From NCBI GenBank assembly GCA_025765595.1, contig JAIVFH010000188.1, forward strand, positions 1-53,833: DNA of 53,833 nt, given 5' to 3'. Below, piece by piece: positions 22,610 to 32,773 of this stretch. Below the pieces are notes generated by a model, which did not search any database, was not told where the DNA came from, and worked only from the letters and a program-made list of their open reading frames with translations. Position numbers and translations under genes: made by a program. The first letter of the stretch is position 1. Each line of letters opens with the position of its first letter. The DNA is from Obelidium mucronatum (lineage: Eukaryota > Chytridiomycota > Chytridiomycetes > Chytridiales > Chytriomycetaceae).

Positions 22610-23096
22610 AGTATATGGCTACTAAATGCAACGAGCGTGTAAACAAATTTAGGATTAGGATTTGAAATCCTCTGTTTCACAACCAAAACCTGTATTCTGT
22701 AGCAGTTGGTCTCACAAGTGTTGCTTTTTTATAAACTCTGTTGACATTCTGGAAGCATTTTTCAGTGCTCAAATCAGTATGAATCTCAACTTGCAAATGT
22801 CTTCACGTCGGCCATACAGTATTCTAATTTCTCATCAGCTTGAATGGGAATTTCAGGAGAGCAACGAACAACCACGAATATGCCGAAAGTGATGTATATA
22901 ATTGGAAGGAAGTGGCCGCAATCGTGCGAGCCGAAAGACACATAAATCGTGTATGAATTTCGGAACAATTGTTGCCGCTTCCTATAGCCAATCGAGATAA
23001 AGAAAGCAACAACTCTGGCAACTTCCTTCAAGCTGTAGGTTCCACACATTGCCCTCCTAACACCGCCAGACATCTTCAGCAATACAAACAAAATGC
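22610..23096. other. Intergenic stretch upstream of NAPE-PLD
   Basis: Contains the NAPE-PLD 5' flank and the region downstream of the tRNA. The open frame crossing the tRNA is not credible. No other feature is seen. Confidence 0.4.
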
Positions 23097-23178
23097 CGTC
23101 CCGCACAGGATTCGAACCTGCGCTCCCAGAGGGAAATGCCTTAGCAGGGCACCGCGTTAACCACTCCGCCAACGGGAC
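23097..23178 (-). tRNA. tRNA-Ser(GCU)
   Basis: The 82-nt minus-strand sequence folds as a class II tRNA. Acceptor GTCCCGT pairs with GCGGGAC, with discriminator G. The anticodon loop CTGCTAA carries anticodon GCT on a five-pair stem. The long variable arm (CCC/GGG) is typical of Ser, and the T arm has the GGTTCGAATCC box. No intron. It reads AGC/AGU codons. Confidence 0.95.
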
Positions 23179-23251
23179 TTGCTCTTCTAGAGATAAAGGA
23201 GCACTATAACATAAACTTTATTCAGACAATCACGTTGAACGAATTCGCGTC

Positions 23252-24272
23252 TTAACGATGGTAGAACTCAGTTAATGTGATAAAAAAAAGCCACCATAAT
23301 ACTTACGGTTTGCCAACCGGTACGACAATCTCCGCATGACACTCGCTCAGGGCCGCGTGAGGAATCGCAAGTATTACAAAGTTGAATCAGCTTGCTGCAA
23401 TTCACACAGCAACATTGCAAGGGCCGACTGACAAAGGGAGAACACGTTGAGCAAACGAGTTCTCTGCAAATACCACATGACAAGAGGCATTCATTGCAAT
23501 AATTTACAACATTCTTGTTGCAATTACCACAAAATAAGTCATCGTCTCCTGTCCATTCGAAAAAGGGCAAGTAGCATTCCCCATTATCACAAACACTCTT
23601 CTTACACCCGCCGTCACAAACTCGCGAATCAATAGAGCATAGCTGTGCCGTACAGTGAGTACATTTGATCACACAGGTCTCGCACAAGAGCTCTGTACAT
23701 CGCGCACATTCATCCAAACACATCATGCAAACAGCGATTGGACCATCGCAACAGGGAGTTTTCGTGAAAGAACATTGCCAACACGCTTTTTCATGGCACT
23801 TGGAGCATGGCTTGCAACTTTCCTCAAAGCAACTTGTGCAACAACTGTTGGAGCAGTGGATGCAATGTCCCGCGCAATCTTCACAGATTGTCGATTCACA
23901 CTCTTTGTTGAAGCAGATAGTTACACAGCTTATGCATAGCTCCTTCGTCTGTGAAGATTTCTTTTCGCAGTCCACACATGTTTGGTGGCATTTTCGACAG
24001 AGTTGGATGTCTTCTTGGCAACGATCACAAACATTGGACTCATCCAGTGTGGAAAGAGATTTCGAGCAGAAATCGCAATGATATGAAAACCCCAGTATGA
24101 TGTTGATCAGCTCCTCTGGTAGTCTGCGACAAAGGACTTCAACAACGGTTTCTCGACGCGTTTGCCGTATGTTTTCGTGAGTGATCAAAGAAGTCTCGCT
24201 GCAGCTACTTTCTTTGTTTGGTGTTGATAAAGTGGACCAAACGGTAGGTATCACGGTGGCGCTCCCTTCCAT
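23252..24272 (-). CDS. Cysteine-knuckle repeat protein with F-box-like N-terminal helix
   Basis: About 326 aa: exon 24272-23307, then probably a 40-nt intron (GTAAGT...TGAG) and a short last exon 23266-23252 ending FYHR. Without splicing the frame continues 12 codons to a stop at 23268. About 50 cysteines occur as CxxC pairs with a few His (CDRCQEDIQLCRKCHQTC, CIHCSNSCCTSC, CSKCHEKACWQC), implying many stacked zinc knuckles. The segment LPEELINIILGF resembles the start of an F-box helix. No signal peptide or RING order is clear. Function unknown; an adaptor in ubiquitination or nucleic-acid binding is conceivable. Lineage-specific Cys repeats are the alternative. Confidence 0.65.
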
Positions 24273-24873
24273 TCCCTTGTTTTAAATCTGACAATTTCGG
24301 ACTGACATGCCCCAAACATCACAACTATACAGAAAAGAGGATTCACTTTTGAGATCACTTTTATTTCATCTGGAAAACATGGAAATTTCAAACCCATGGC
24401 GTATTGGCTGTACCATTTTCCTTCGCTTTAGCTTTTGTTGTTTGAACGCACCCACGCGATAAGAACCAGTAAGAAAGCACAAGATACGCACCGCCCCAAG
24501 AAGCACCCACAAAATCAACGTATCGACGGAGTTTTCAAGAAATCTTTTGAAGGCAGCATAAAATGAATTGCTTTTTTTTCTTTTTTGAGGGGGTTTGGTT
24601 TTTGAGGAATGGCTCAGACAGCTTGCGTTACAGCCACAGACTGCAACTCTGATCGATAAGAACCGATGCCATCAAAAAATGAGACTGAGTAGATCCCTGG
24701 GCATCTATTCAACTCATCCACCAAGTTACCCAGTAGCACCTTCTGTTAAAGAAAGCGGCCATTTATCTGCACCTGAATCCCGTAGAACGCAGTGACCTCA
24801 ATGTTTAACTGAAGTTAACTGATAAGCCAATTGTCTGAGATTTACAAATTCTAATCAGAGAGCAGAGCACAAC
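24273..24873. other. Intergenic stretch between divergent genes
   Basis: About 600 bases separate the Cys-rich gene start and the proline-rich gene start. A plus-strand frame at 24595-24795 lacks coding character. A poly-T run near 24571-24584 is present. No gene is supported. Confidence 0.4.
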
Positions 24874-27227
24874 ATGAGCGCTCCTCCTCCACCTCCACCG
24901 CCGCCGCCCCCACCACCACCACCAGCAGCACCAATACCTTTCAAAGTATCATCTTCCACTACAAGATCAACGCCATCCTCTCGTCCCATATCCGGCATCC
25001 AATCCCTCCCACACCTCACCCCTCCAGCATCCTCACGCGTTTCAGTTGCCCCACCACTACCACCAAGTGCAGCAACAGGAGCAACAAACATTCCTAGAAT
25101 ATCTCAGCCTCAAACCCGCAGCGCCTCTGTTTCAGCCGTCCACACTGCCACAATATCAAACCCAATATCAACAACCTGGAATCAAGAACGCCCGCTTCAA
25201 AGTAAAGAAACCCCTTCCTCCTCAAGCGAGACCCAGCTCCGTTTCGCATCGAGCGCAACTGTAAACAGCGGTACTGGTGGAACTGATGGTGGCAAAGATG
25301 CAGTAGAACCACCGAAAGAAAAAAGCAAGTATTCCATGCAGTCCTTGGAAGGCGTTGTCGGCACACGCGAGATTGCCCGCCTCGAAGCCAAACGACAAAA
25401 AGAAGAAGACCGGGAACGGAAACGCGTGCAATCTGCAATCGACGCGTCGTATTACTCGTCTTCGGGAACCTTGAATATAAACCTCAAACCGGGCGTTGCA
25501 CCACCGGAATCGGAAACCTACGCGATCCGAAGAAAGGCCAAACAGGAGCGGAAGAGAGTGAATTGTATTGCTGTTGCGGTGGGGGTTCCACTTGTTCTTG
25601 TGGCTGTTGGGGTTCTTGGCGCGTGTCTTTACTTTTTCTATTTTAATGCGGTGGTGACTGTTGGAGTTGTTGTTGCTGCGGATGATTTGAATGTGAATGG
25701 GACGATTAGTAAATCGGATGCAGCAACTTTGTCACTCAAGTATATCGTCAAGACAATCAAACTCTGTGAATCGATTGATTCTTCCAGTTGAGTTGTTATT
25801 TTATTGCCCTTCCTCAACAAGGTCCAAACAACATGCTCATTTCAAAACGAAAAATTACAGATGTTGGAACAGAAGCAGGATCAAATTGCATCACAATCTA
25901 CACAAACCCACTAACCGATAAACCCACCTCATCCTACACACTATCCAACGCAATCTCCGAATTCGACCCCAACACTCTCGAATTCCACAATTACCCCGGC
26001 TTCGAACCACCCAAAACAGCATGGACAAACTTCCTCTCCCCTGAATCCCTCTCCCTCGTCACCGCCACAAAAACCCTCGTCCTCAATTGGAACACTGTCA
26101 CATACAACTACATTCTCATATCCACTTACAAACCTGTGAAAATCACTGCCAAAATAAACCTCCCAACTTTGGACCTGCCCGCTGCAAAGCAACTGGCGGC
26201 GATCCCAGGAACAAGCTATATCCTCGCCACACGCGGATACGACACCACGGCCCAAGAATTCCAGCAAACCCCTACGGGCGGTCTCTACACAGCGTCTCGA
26301 AAACCGCTGCTCGCATACCAAACCCAAAACGGGACATCCTTGATCCCGAATCCGTACAACATCAAACCCGTAACCCCTTACTTCCAAGACGAAATCTTGC
26401 CTTCCGTCGAAACAGAAATCTGGGTTCCCTTGTATGAGCCCATTGAATTATCTTTCACGCGGGGAGGGCTCCAAAGACGGAGGGTGCATGTGGATTTGGT
26501 GATGGATCGGGCGAGTCAGCTTGTTCAAGGGATCGTGTCTCCAGAGACTTTGAATAGCACAGGTGCGAGTGGGAGAGCAGAGGTTGGGAATTGTGTGGAC
26601 GCGCAAGGGAATTCAATCTATCTGCCGGCGTTGCAGTTTTCGGCTGCTGTTGTAGTGGATGGTGCTGCCACTTCAGAAAACAGTGTCGGGCTCGAAAAAT
26701 ACTTTGTCTGGATCAAAAGTCAACGCGTGATGCTGCAAGTTTCTGTGATTGTTAAGCTTGGGGATAGTGCGGGAAAGTGGGTAACAGGGGCGAGTACTGA
26801 TTTGAATGCAGACACCCAAGTTATTGGAGTTAGTGTGGCTGTTCTTCCCATGGATATTGGACAGTTTCCAAACCAAGACGGATTCCTGAATCCGATTATT
26901 GGAAACTCCTCTACGGCTTCTGGCAGTAATCGAAGAAATAAGGCTTTCATTGTTCCGAAAGTCGCGTCTGTTGTGCAAAGCAGTGCAGGATTCTTGCAGT
27001 TGGTTGATTTGACTGGGAATGCCATCATGGACAAATTTTCGAGATCAAATCAAGTAGGAATTTCAGGCTTTGGAAAGTTGATGGTACGCTGTGGAGAGTT
27101 TGGTGGGTGGTTGGGTGGCAGCTCAAACTGTATCAGTCCGAATGCGACTTGGGTTGGATTTGAGGAAGCAAGCTTCTGGTTGCAATGGAAAGGGATTCCT
27201 ATAGATGGATGGATAGTACATATTTAG
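24874..27227 (+). CDS. Proline-rich single-pass membrane protein with a large extracellular domain, unknown function
   Basis: 759 aa from exons 24874-25786 and 25861-27227; the 74-nt intron uses a GTTGAG donor and keeps frame. The N-terminus is MSAP followed by a run of about 13 prolines, then a Ser/Thr-rich cytosolic region of about 220 residues. A single hydrophobic segment (IAVAVGVPLVLVAVGVLGA, about residues 232-255) follows RKAKQERKR, so the topology is type II. The outer domain of about 500 residues is Thr/Asn-rich with beta-like sequence and few Cys. It could be a wall-sensor or adhesin; I recognise no family. The proline run could bind profilin or SH3 domains (inference). Confidence 0.7.
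24883..24935 (+). repeat. Poly-proline (CCN) microsatellite
   Basis: CCT/CCA/CCG/CCC codons at the start of the membrane-protein gene encode an unbroken proline run and then alanines. Length variation between strains is likely. Confidence 0.8.
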
Positions 27228-27456
27228 ACCATAGATTGAGCAGTAAAACTCAAGTAGCAAGTAGTAACAATTGATGAATTACGAGTCAACAGTGTTATTT
27301 GCACAAAAAAAACGAAAAGAAATCCCAATCCCAACTCTACTACAACTAGGAAACGACAAAAACAAGGGCAAAAGAAATACAAAAAAGAAACTGCAGAAAA
27401 AAAAAGGACGAAATAATAAACAGGAAAAAAGGACTCCGTCATACAAAGACAACACT

Positions 27457-29364
27457 TCAATGAAGCTTCTTCTTCTCCTTTCGGCTCAAGTGCTCTCCAT
27501 TTTCTTGTGACACCTTCAAGCAAAGCATATCCCCAACCTCGCTAATCTGTTCAAGTGCCCACTTGATATCTTCCATCGTATGAGCAGCACTGATACAGAA
27601 TCGAACCCGCGATGTAATAATAGGAGTGGCTGGGTACCCAACAACGACAACGGCAATACCACGCTTCAGCATCTCCCGTGAAAAGGCTGGAATCTTGGCT
27701 GGGTGGCACAATAGAAGTGGAACGACTGGACTATCAACACCATAGACGATAAAGCCCATACGCTTGAGTTCTGAGCAAAAGAACTTGGAGTTGAGAGCCA
27801 GCTGTTGAATTCTACGACGGCCGTCGTTTCCATTTTCTTCTCCCATGATGAATTCTCATACTAGTGATGATTTGCTGAAGGATGGGTGGGGTGAATGGAT
27901 TCGGCGTAAATGTTGGAGTGAGATGTAAATCGCATGTGGTCGACAACTTGTTTGCTAGCAGCCAAGTAACCTCCGGCACCACCAAAGGACTTGGTAAATG
28001 TTCCCATCAAGACGTCAACGTTGCTTGGGTCAATTCCAAAGTAATCACAGATACCACGACCATTGGGTCCTGCAAAATCATTTTCAAAGTCAGTAAATCA
28101 TGCAGGCAAAAAATAGAAAGACAAAATACACACCCATAGCTACCGACACTGTGGGCTTCGTCAAGGTACAGGTAAAACTTGTACTTTTCCTTCAAGGCAA
28201 CGATACCAGGCAAGTTGCAAATGTTACCCTCCATAGAGTAGAGTCCTTCCACAACAACCAAAATCTTCTTCCATGGACGGTGAGTACGTGGCTGTCCTTG
28301 TGAAATGGCATCACGAAGTACAGACTCCAAGTCCTTCATGTCATTGTGCTTGAAGACACGAATGGCGGCTCCAGAAACACGGGCACCAAAGACAAGGGAT
28401 GAGTGGTTGAGTTCGTCACTGATAATCAAAGATCCCTTGGAAACAAGAGAAGGAAGAGTGGTGGAGTTGGTGGCGAATCCCATAGAGACAATCATGGCAG
28501 CTTCCTTGCCCATAAAACGAGCAACCAGAGCCTCAGCTTCGAGATGCAAGTCGGATGATCCATTGTCCATACGAGCAGCACCGCTGGAGACACCATATCT
28601 AGTGATGTGACAAGTTAGCAAAAGACACTTGGGTGGTAGTGGTAGAGATTACGGAAAAATTGCATATGGGCCTCATTTCTGAGTAGTGATAACAAGAACA
28701 GGTGTACTCACTTCTTGATGGCAGTTTCCACAGCATCCGCACAGGGTCCTTCGTTCTGAGCAAAACCAAGGTAGTTGTAGGACGACAAGTTGAGCACCTC
28801 CCGTTTAGTTCCAGTGAGGGAAAACGACTTGTTGTAGTCCTTTGAAGTGCGGTCCAGCAGCGTCACGGTTCGTCCTGGCACGTTAGTGATTGGCCTGTTA
28901 AAGACATCGCGGATGCGCATGTAGAGACGGCGGTGGTAAAAGGTGTCGAAGCCCGAGTTGAGCGGAGCGTATCCCTGAGCAAGTTGTTAGATGACTATAA
29001 ACAAACAAACAAAGCAACGCACGTTCTTGTTGCGCAGGTGCGAGAAGGCAGCCGGGTTCAGACGGAAGCCAAAGAAGTCCCTGACGTGGCCGGACACAAT
29101 CAGGATGAAGTACGACAGGTAGGTCGTGATGAGCACGTGCAGCGGCGTGGCCTCGATGCAGTGCTCGACGGCGCCGTCGCCGCGCCGCACGAAGCCGCCG
29201 AGGTCGTCGGGCGAGTTGCTCGGCTGCGCTGCGGCGCCGCCCGGGGACGGCTTCGGCGGGAAGAGGCCGACGGGCGCGTCGAACAGCGGCGGCGGCGAGA
29301 GAAGATCCGTCGACGACTGCGGCGGCTGGCGGGTGCTGAAGTGCGCGCGAGACCCCTTTCCCAT
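27457..29364 (-). CDS. LCB2: Serine palmitoyltransferase subunit 2 (LCB2/SPTLC2)
   Basis: PLP-dependent ER enzyme that condenses serine and palmitoyl-CoA in the first step of sphingolipid synthesis. Exons: 29364-29023, 28974-28712, 28598-28134 and 28069-27457. Seen: a membrane segment ([14 protein letters not shown]), [10 protein letters not shown], the [12 protein letters not shown] strand, and [12 protein letters not shown] with the Schiff-base Lys. The C-terminal [15 protein letters not shown] and [14 protein letters not shown] are also typical. As given, the frame breaks at the GGG by the third splice site (28134), near 27880 and near 27850. Each is repaired by one base, and flanking residues match the family on both sides. 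Because the gene is normally essential, these are probably sequence errors. Exon 1 is very GC-rich. Confidence 0.93.
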
Positions 29365-29905
29365 TCTGTCTTCTTCTTTTTGTATTTGGGGTTTGTCCAA
29401 TTTGCAGTTTGTCAAATGAGACGAGCGAGAACGATGCAACAGCACTCACGGTGAGTAATTTAAACTAAACTGGTGGAAATGCGTGGTTCGCAGAGCTTTA
29501 TTCGGTCGAGCGAGAGAGGCGGGTCTGCTGCGGCGGGCGGGTCGGCAAGGAGGCGGGAAAATTTGATTAATAACTGCTGCGAAAGAGTCGACATGGGTCA
29601 TCAGCTTACTCAAGGATTGCTTCAATCTTCAACAGTTGTATTATTCCAATAAATGTTGTTGCAATAATTTATAATGCGTTCAATGCTTTCCTAAATATTC
29701 TTCAGTGGACGACCGATTATTAATGAGTAATGTTTGAAATTCTAAAATCAACTTCAATTACAAATGCTACTATGCTACATTGGTAATAACAATATATTCC
29801 ATGACAAGAAAGAGAGAGTTCCCAGCTTGCTTCCCAAACAAGAGCGCCAATCACATGACTCAACTCCAAACAAGTTTTGTGCCAAAATGGGATTGTTTGT
29901 TTACT
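29365..29905. other. Intergenic stretch upstream of LCB2
   Basis: An A/T-rich region between the LCB2 start and the 3' end of the channel gene. Poorly coding frames only; nothing recognised. Confidence 0.4.
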
Positions 29906-30976
29906 TTAACGATTGCGAAGTAACAGCGTGCACTCATTTAAGTTTGGACCCTTTCGTTTTTGGTAAACTTGTTCTGTTTCAAGTTCTGATTCTCTTAATG
30001 CTTCCTCTCCAATTGATACTCCGATTCGAGTCATTTCCAGAAACCCACCTACAACAAACCACACAAACAAACTTCTAGCCCCCACAGTCTGCGGCACAAC
30101 ATCTCCGAACCCCAATGTCGCCAAAGTAGTGAATGTAAAATACACTCCATCAAAAAACCACCAGCCTTCCAACGACGAAAAGGCGGCAGCACTAAACGTT
30201 AAGTAACACCCAAACAAGACCAGCTGTTGCCTGACTCTCCGGTTTACCAGCCGCGTCTGCAACCAACAAACTGTATTCCTTCGTTCTTCTTGATTTCCAA
30301 AGAGGGCTGTCCAAAAGCAAAAATAGGAAGTGCTCGTCGGAGTATGATCATTTGCTGCAGCTGTCGTACGATTCGTTGGCAAACAAGGATCCAATGTGTC
30401 TTTCCAGATGTCTTGCCTTCTGCCATCCAAAAGAGTCGAATAAATCAGCAATCCAGTCATCATCATCCCCACAGGTGTCAAAAGGAGCAAGAATCCTTTC
30501 CCGAAACTTGTTTGGGGGCTCACGTCGCCGAACCCAATGCAAGTAACCACCCCTACCACAAAGTACAAAGCCTTGTTCAGATCCCATGCTTCAAGGAGCG
30601 AGTACAGTCCACTCGCTGAAATTACAATGAAACTCAACAGCGTTACGAGAAAAGTAACATGTCGCTCCAGCAATCTTGTACTTGATGTTTGGTCTTGGGG
30701 GCTTGGTACCCGCCGCCAATAAATTGAAAAAATACAAGCCATGGCAGATGCTATTGAAAAGCAAGTACCATCATGGATACATGAAGGACTTAAGAATGTA
30801 GCAGGTCGTTCAGACAGAACGTAGTACAGGTGCGTGAAGTGGAAGAATCCTTGTAGCACCATTCCACATTGAATGCCATTTTCAGAAGATACGAGATCTG
30901 ATCCGATATTTGAGAACGCGGCCAATACGCCAAAGAGGAAGGATGCGTGAAGGCGGATATTTTCAGCTGAAGGCAT
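29906..30976 (-). CDS. Two-pore-domain outward-rectifier potassium channel (TOK1-like)
   Basis: About 356 aa from ATG 30976 (MPSAENIRLH), intronless. Both pore loops carry K+ selectivity filters: TCIGFGD (VVGVVTCIGFGDVSPQT) and TLGFGD (FTTLATLGFGDVVPQT). Several hydrophobic helices precede pore 1 (SFLFGVLAAF, VLQGFFHFTHLYYVL, IASAMACIFSIYW, VTFLVTLLSFIVISA). This is the many-TM-then-two-pores layout of fungal TOK channels and not the four-TM animal K2P layout. A cytosolic loop with N/Q and Arg residues separates the pores. The C-terminal tail is short. It should set plasma-membrane potential by K+ efflux. The frame is open further upstream to 31084. Confidence 0.85.
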   Translation of the reverse strand: MPSAENIRLHASFLFGVLAAFSNIGSDLVSSENGIQCGMVLQGFFHFTHLYYVLSERPATFLSPSCIHDGTCFSIASAMACIFSIYWRRVPSPQDQTSSTRLLERHVTFLVTLLSFIVISASGLYSLLEAWDLNKALYFVVGVVTCIGFGDVSPQTSFGKGFLLLLTPVGMMMTGLLIYSTLLDGRRQDIWKDTLDPCLPTNRTTAAANDHTPTSTSYFCFWTALFGNQEERRNTVCWLQTRLVNRRVRQQLVLFGCYLTFSAAAFSSLEGWWFFDGVYFTFTTLATLGFGDVVPQTVGARSLFVWFVVGGFLEMTRIGVSIGEEALRESELETEQVYQKRKGPNLNECTLLLRNR

Positions 30977-31225
30977 GATGATGCATTGGAAGGAAAGGAA
31001 TGTTGAGATAGGTATCAACACAGTGCTATGAAAGTTGCATGCGGTATGCATTTGTTTTGGGGAAATAACTTTTATACGGACCACCGTATTGCGTGATTAA
31101 GGGAAAACTTTTGCGGCTGTTTGATGTAGCCCCCAAAACACCCCCAATTAAAACCTCACATGTTTAAGAAAAAGAAACAAGACGTCTGTTGACCAACAAT
31201 TATCAATGTTACTAAAACAAACGTA

Positions 31226-31933
31226 TTATACATGAATTACAGAATGAAACTCTAATCCACCTCTCGACGCGAATCGATCCCCACAAAACCCACACACAAA
31301 AACAACTTGCACCGCTCCCTCACCGGAATTACATCCCTCCGGCTTTTGAATCTGCTGGATTTCATTCTTTCGATGTTTGGCTAAAATATGGCTCCTCCAA
31401 TGCCCTCTCTGTGTGAATCGGGCGTTACAAACGGCACACTGGAACGGCTTCTGACCGGAATGCAGGGTTTCATGGCGTTTTAAATTGAACGATTTGCTGA
31501 ACTTTGCAGGGCATTTAGTGCAATGGAACGGTCGGTCATCGAAATGCGTGCTCTTGATATGTGCTTGGAGGTTGTACGTTGTGCTGAAAGATTCTGAACA
31601 GTGGGGGCATTGCGGTCTGTTATTGTGCATTCGTGCCGGGACTGGTTCTGGAGACGCTGAAGAGATGGTGCAGCCGAATGGCGGGGGTGATGCACTGGCA
31701 TTTTGTTGGTAGCATTTGTTGCTTGGTGTTGGGCTTGGAGGGGCTTGATTACCAGGATGACAAGATATTGGAGGGAGAAAAGGAGAAGGACTCGGAGATG
31801 AATAGTATGCATGTGAACTATTGGAAGCATAATGCTGAACCGGGAATTTATCGTTTCCGGATAGCGGTCGAGAGTCCCAGAGGGCTGAAAAGGATGGCAG
31901 TTCTTTTGTCGAAGGAGTCAGAGGGCTTCGCAT
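31226..31933 (-). CDS. C2H2 zinc-finger transcription factor
   Basis: 235 aa, intronless. The first 105 residues are Ser/Pro/Asn-rich. Three tandem C2H2 fingers follow (CPHCSESFSTTYNLQAHIKSTH, given in part, then CTKCPAKF...H and CAVCNARF...H), with TGEKP-like linkers such as FDDRPFHC and SGQKPFQC. A fourth, separated finger (CGFCGDRFASRGGLEFH) ends the protein. Such proteins bind DNA in the nucleus; targets cannot be read from the sequence. The poorly coding N-terminal part could be a regulatory region. Confidence 0.85.
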   Translation of the reverse strand: MRSPLTPSTKELPSFSALWDSRPLSGNDKFPVQHYASNSSHAYYSSPSPSPFLPPISCHPGNQAPPSPTPSNKCYQQNASASPPPFGCTISSASPEPVPARMHNNRPQCPHCSESFSTTYNLQAHIKSTHFDDRPFHCTKCPAKFSKSFNLKRHETLHSGQKPFQCAVCNARFTQRGHWRSHILAKHRKNEIQQIQKPEGCNSGEGAVQVVFVCGFCGDRFASRGGLEFHSVIHV

Positions 31934-32343
31934 TAAACTTGATATACACGCTACATTGATAGCGTTTTGCTATGGCTTGCTTTTGTACAGTTTCATGTTT
32001 GAACTTGTTACTACATTGAACCTGTTACTGTCACACTTGCAGTACAAACGCAAAAAGTTTAGAAAGCACAACTGAAATCAGATAAAAATGGTTCAACTTC
32101 GATCAGATCAATTAATTTCGCAAGTTCGAACTTGTGTCGCCGTTCATCAAAAAACAATTTTTTATTCTGTTGTTCAAATCTTCAAAAAACCAAATGAGAA
32201 AAGATTCCTCAAGTTCAAAAATGCAAGAGCAAAACACTTCAGGTTTTAAACTGCGAGAGCCTCCCAAATTCGAAAAACCATATAAATAGTGAACCCCTGC
32301 TGCTTGCCGTTTTCGGATATCCAAACACCAACCAAAGCAAACA
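31934..32343. other. Intergenic region between divergent genes with TATA box for the UNC93 fragment
   Basis: A divergent promoter region between the zinc-finger gene and the UNC93-like start. It is A/T-rich and holds several GTTCAAA-like repeats. See the TATA entry. Confidence 0.5.
32281..32289 (+). promoter_or_regulatory. TATA box
   Basis: A clean TATAAATAG lies 55-63 bases before the ATG at 32344, a normal spacing for a strongly expressed gene with a short leader. Confidence 0.6.
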
Positions 32344-32773
32344 ATGGGTTTCTTTGACACTCTCAACCAGGCTCGTACTCAAGTCTACGTTATCTCTTTC
32401 GTCTGTTTCCTGTGTCCAGGAATGTTCAACGCTTTGAACTCCTTGCCGACTGCTGGTCCGGACGCTCAAGAAGTCAAGGACAAGCAGAACGCTTCCTTGT
32501 ATTTCTGTTTCGCCATCATGGGTCTGCTTGCTGGTGGTCTTAACAACATTCTCGGTCCACGTATTCTTGCGGCGATTGGTGGTACTGGTTACGCAATCTA
32601 TGCCGCTGCCCAATATAACGTTTTCAAGGTGCAAGGTCCAGATGGCAAGGGTGCAATTACCGACGCCGCCAACACTTTCTCCATCTTTTCTGGTGCCTAC
32701 ATTGGTCTCTGTGCCGGTATGCTCTGGGCCGCCCAAGGTCAGATCTGTTTGACCTACCCAACTGAATCCCAAA
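32344..32773 (+). pseudogene. UNC93-like major-facilitator membrane protein, N-terminal fragment only
   Basis: About 143 codons match the start of fungal UNC93-like (DUF895) transporters: an N-terminal helix VYVISFVCFLCPGMFNALN, then a loop, then SLYFCFAIMGLLAGG, AAIGGTGYAIYAAA and IFSGAYIGLCAGMLWAAQG. The conserved ICLTYPTESQK follows. In intact members more helices follow this motif. Here similarity stops at about 32773 and the sequence passes into lipase-like residues in another frame. A TATA box and good codon usage suggest the 5' end is still expressed or recently was. It could be a rearranged locus or an assembly join; I cannot tell from sequence alone. Confidence 0.7.

Noticed and set aside
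22786..23172. Open frame running through the tRNA-Ser
   Set aside because: It overlaps the tRNA on the same strand and shows no protein family features.
24595..24795. 66-codon plus-strand frame
   Set aside because: No codon bias, motif or good context; treated as intergenic.
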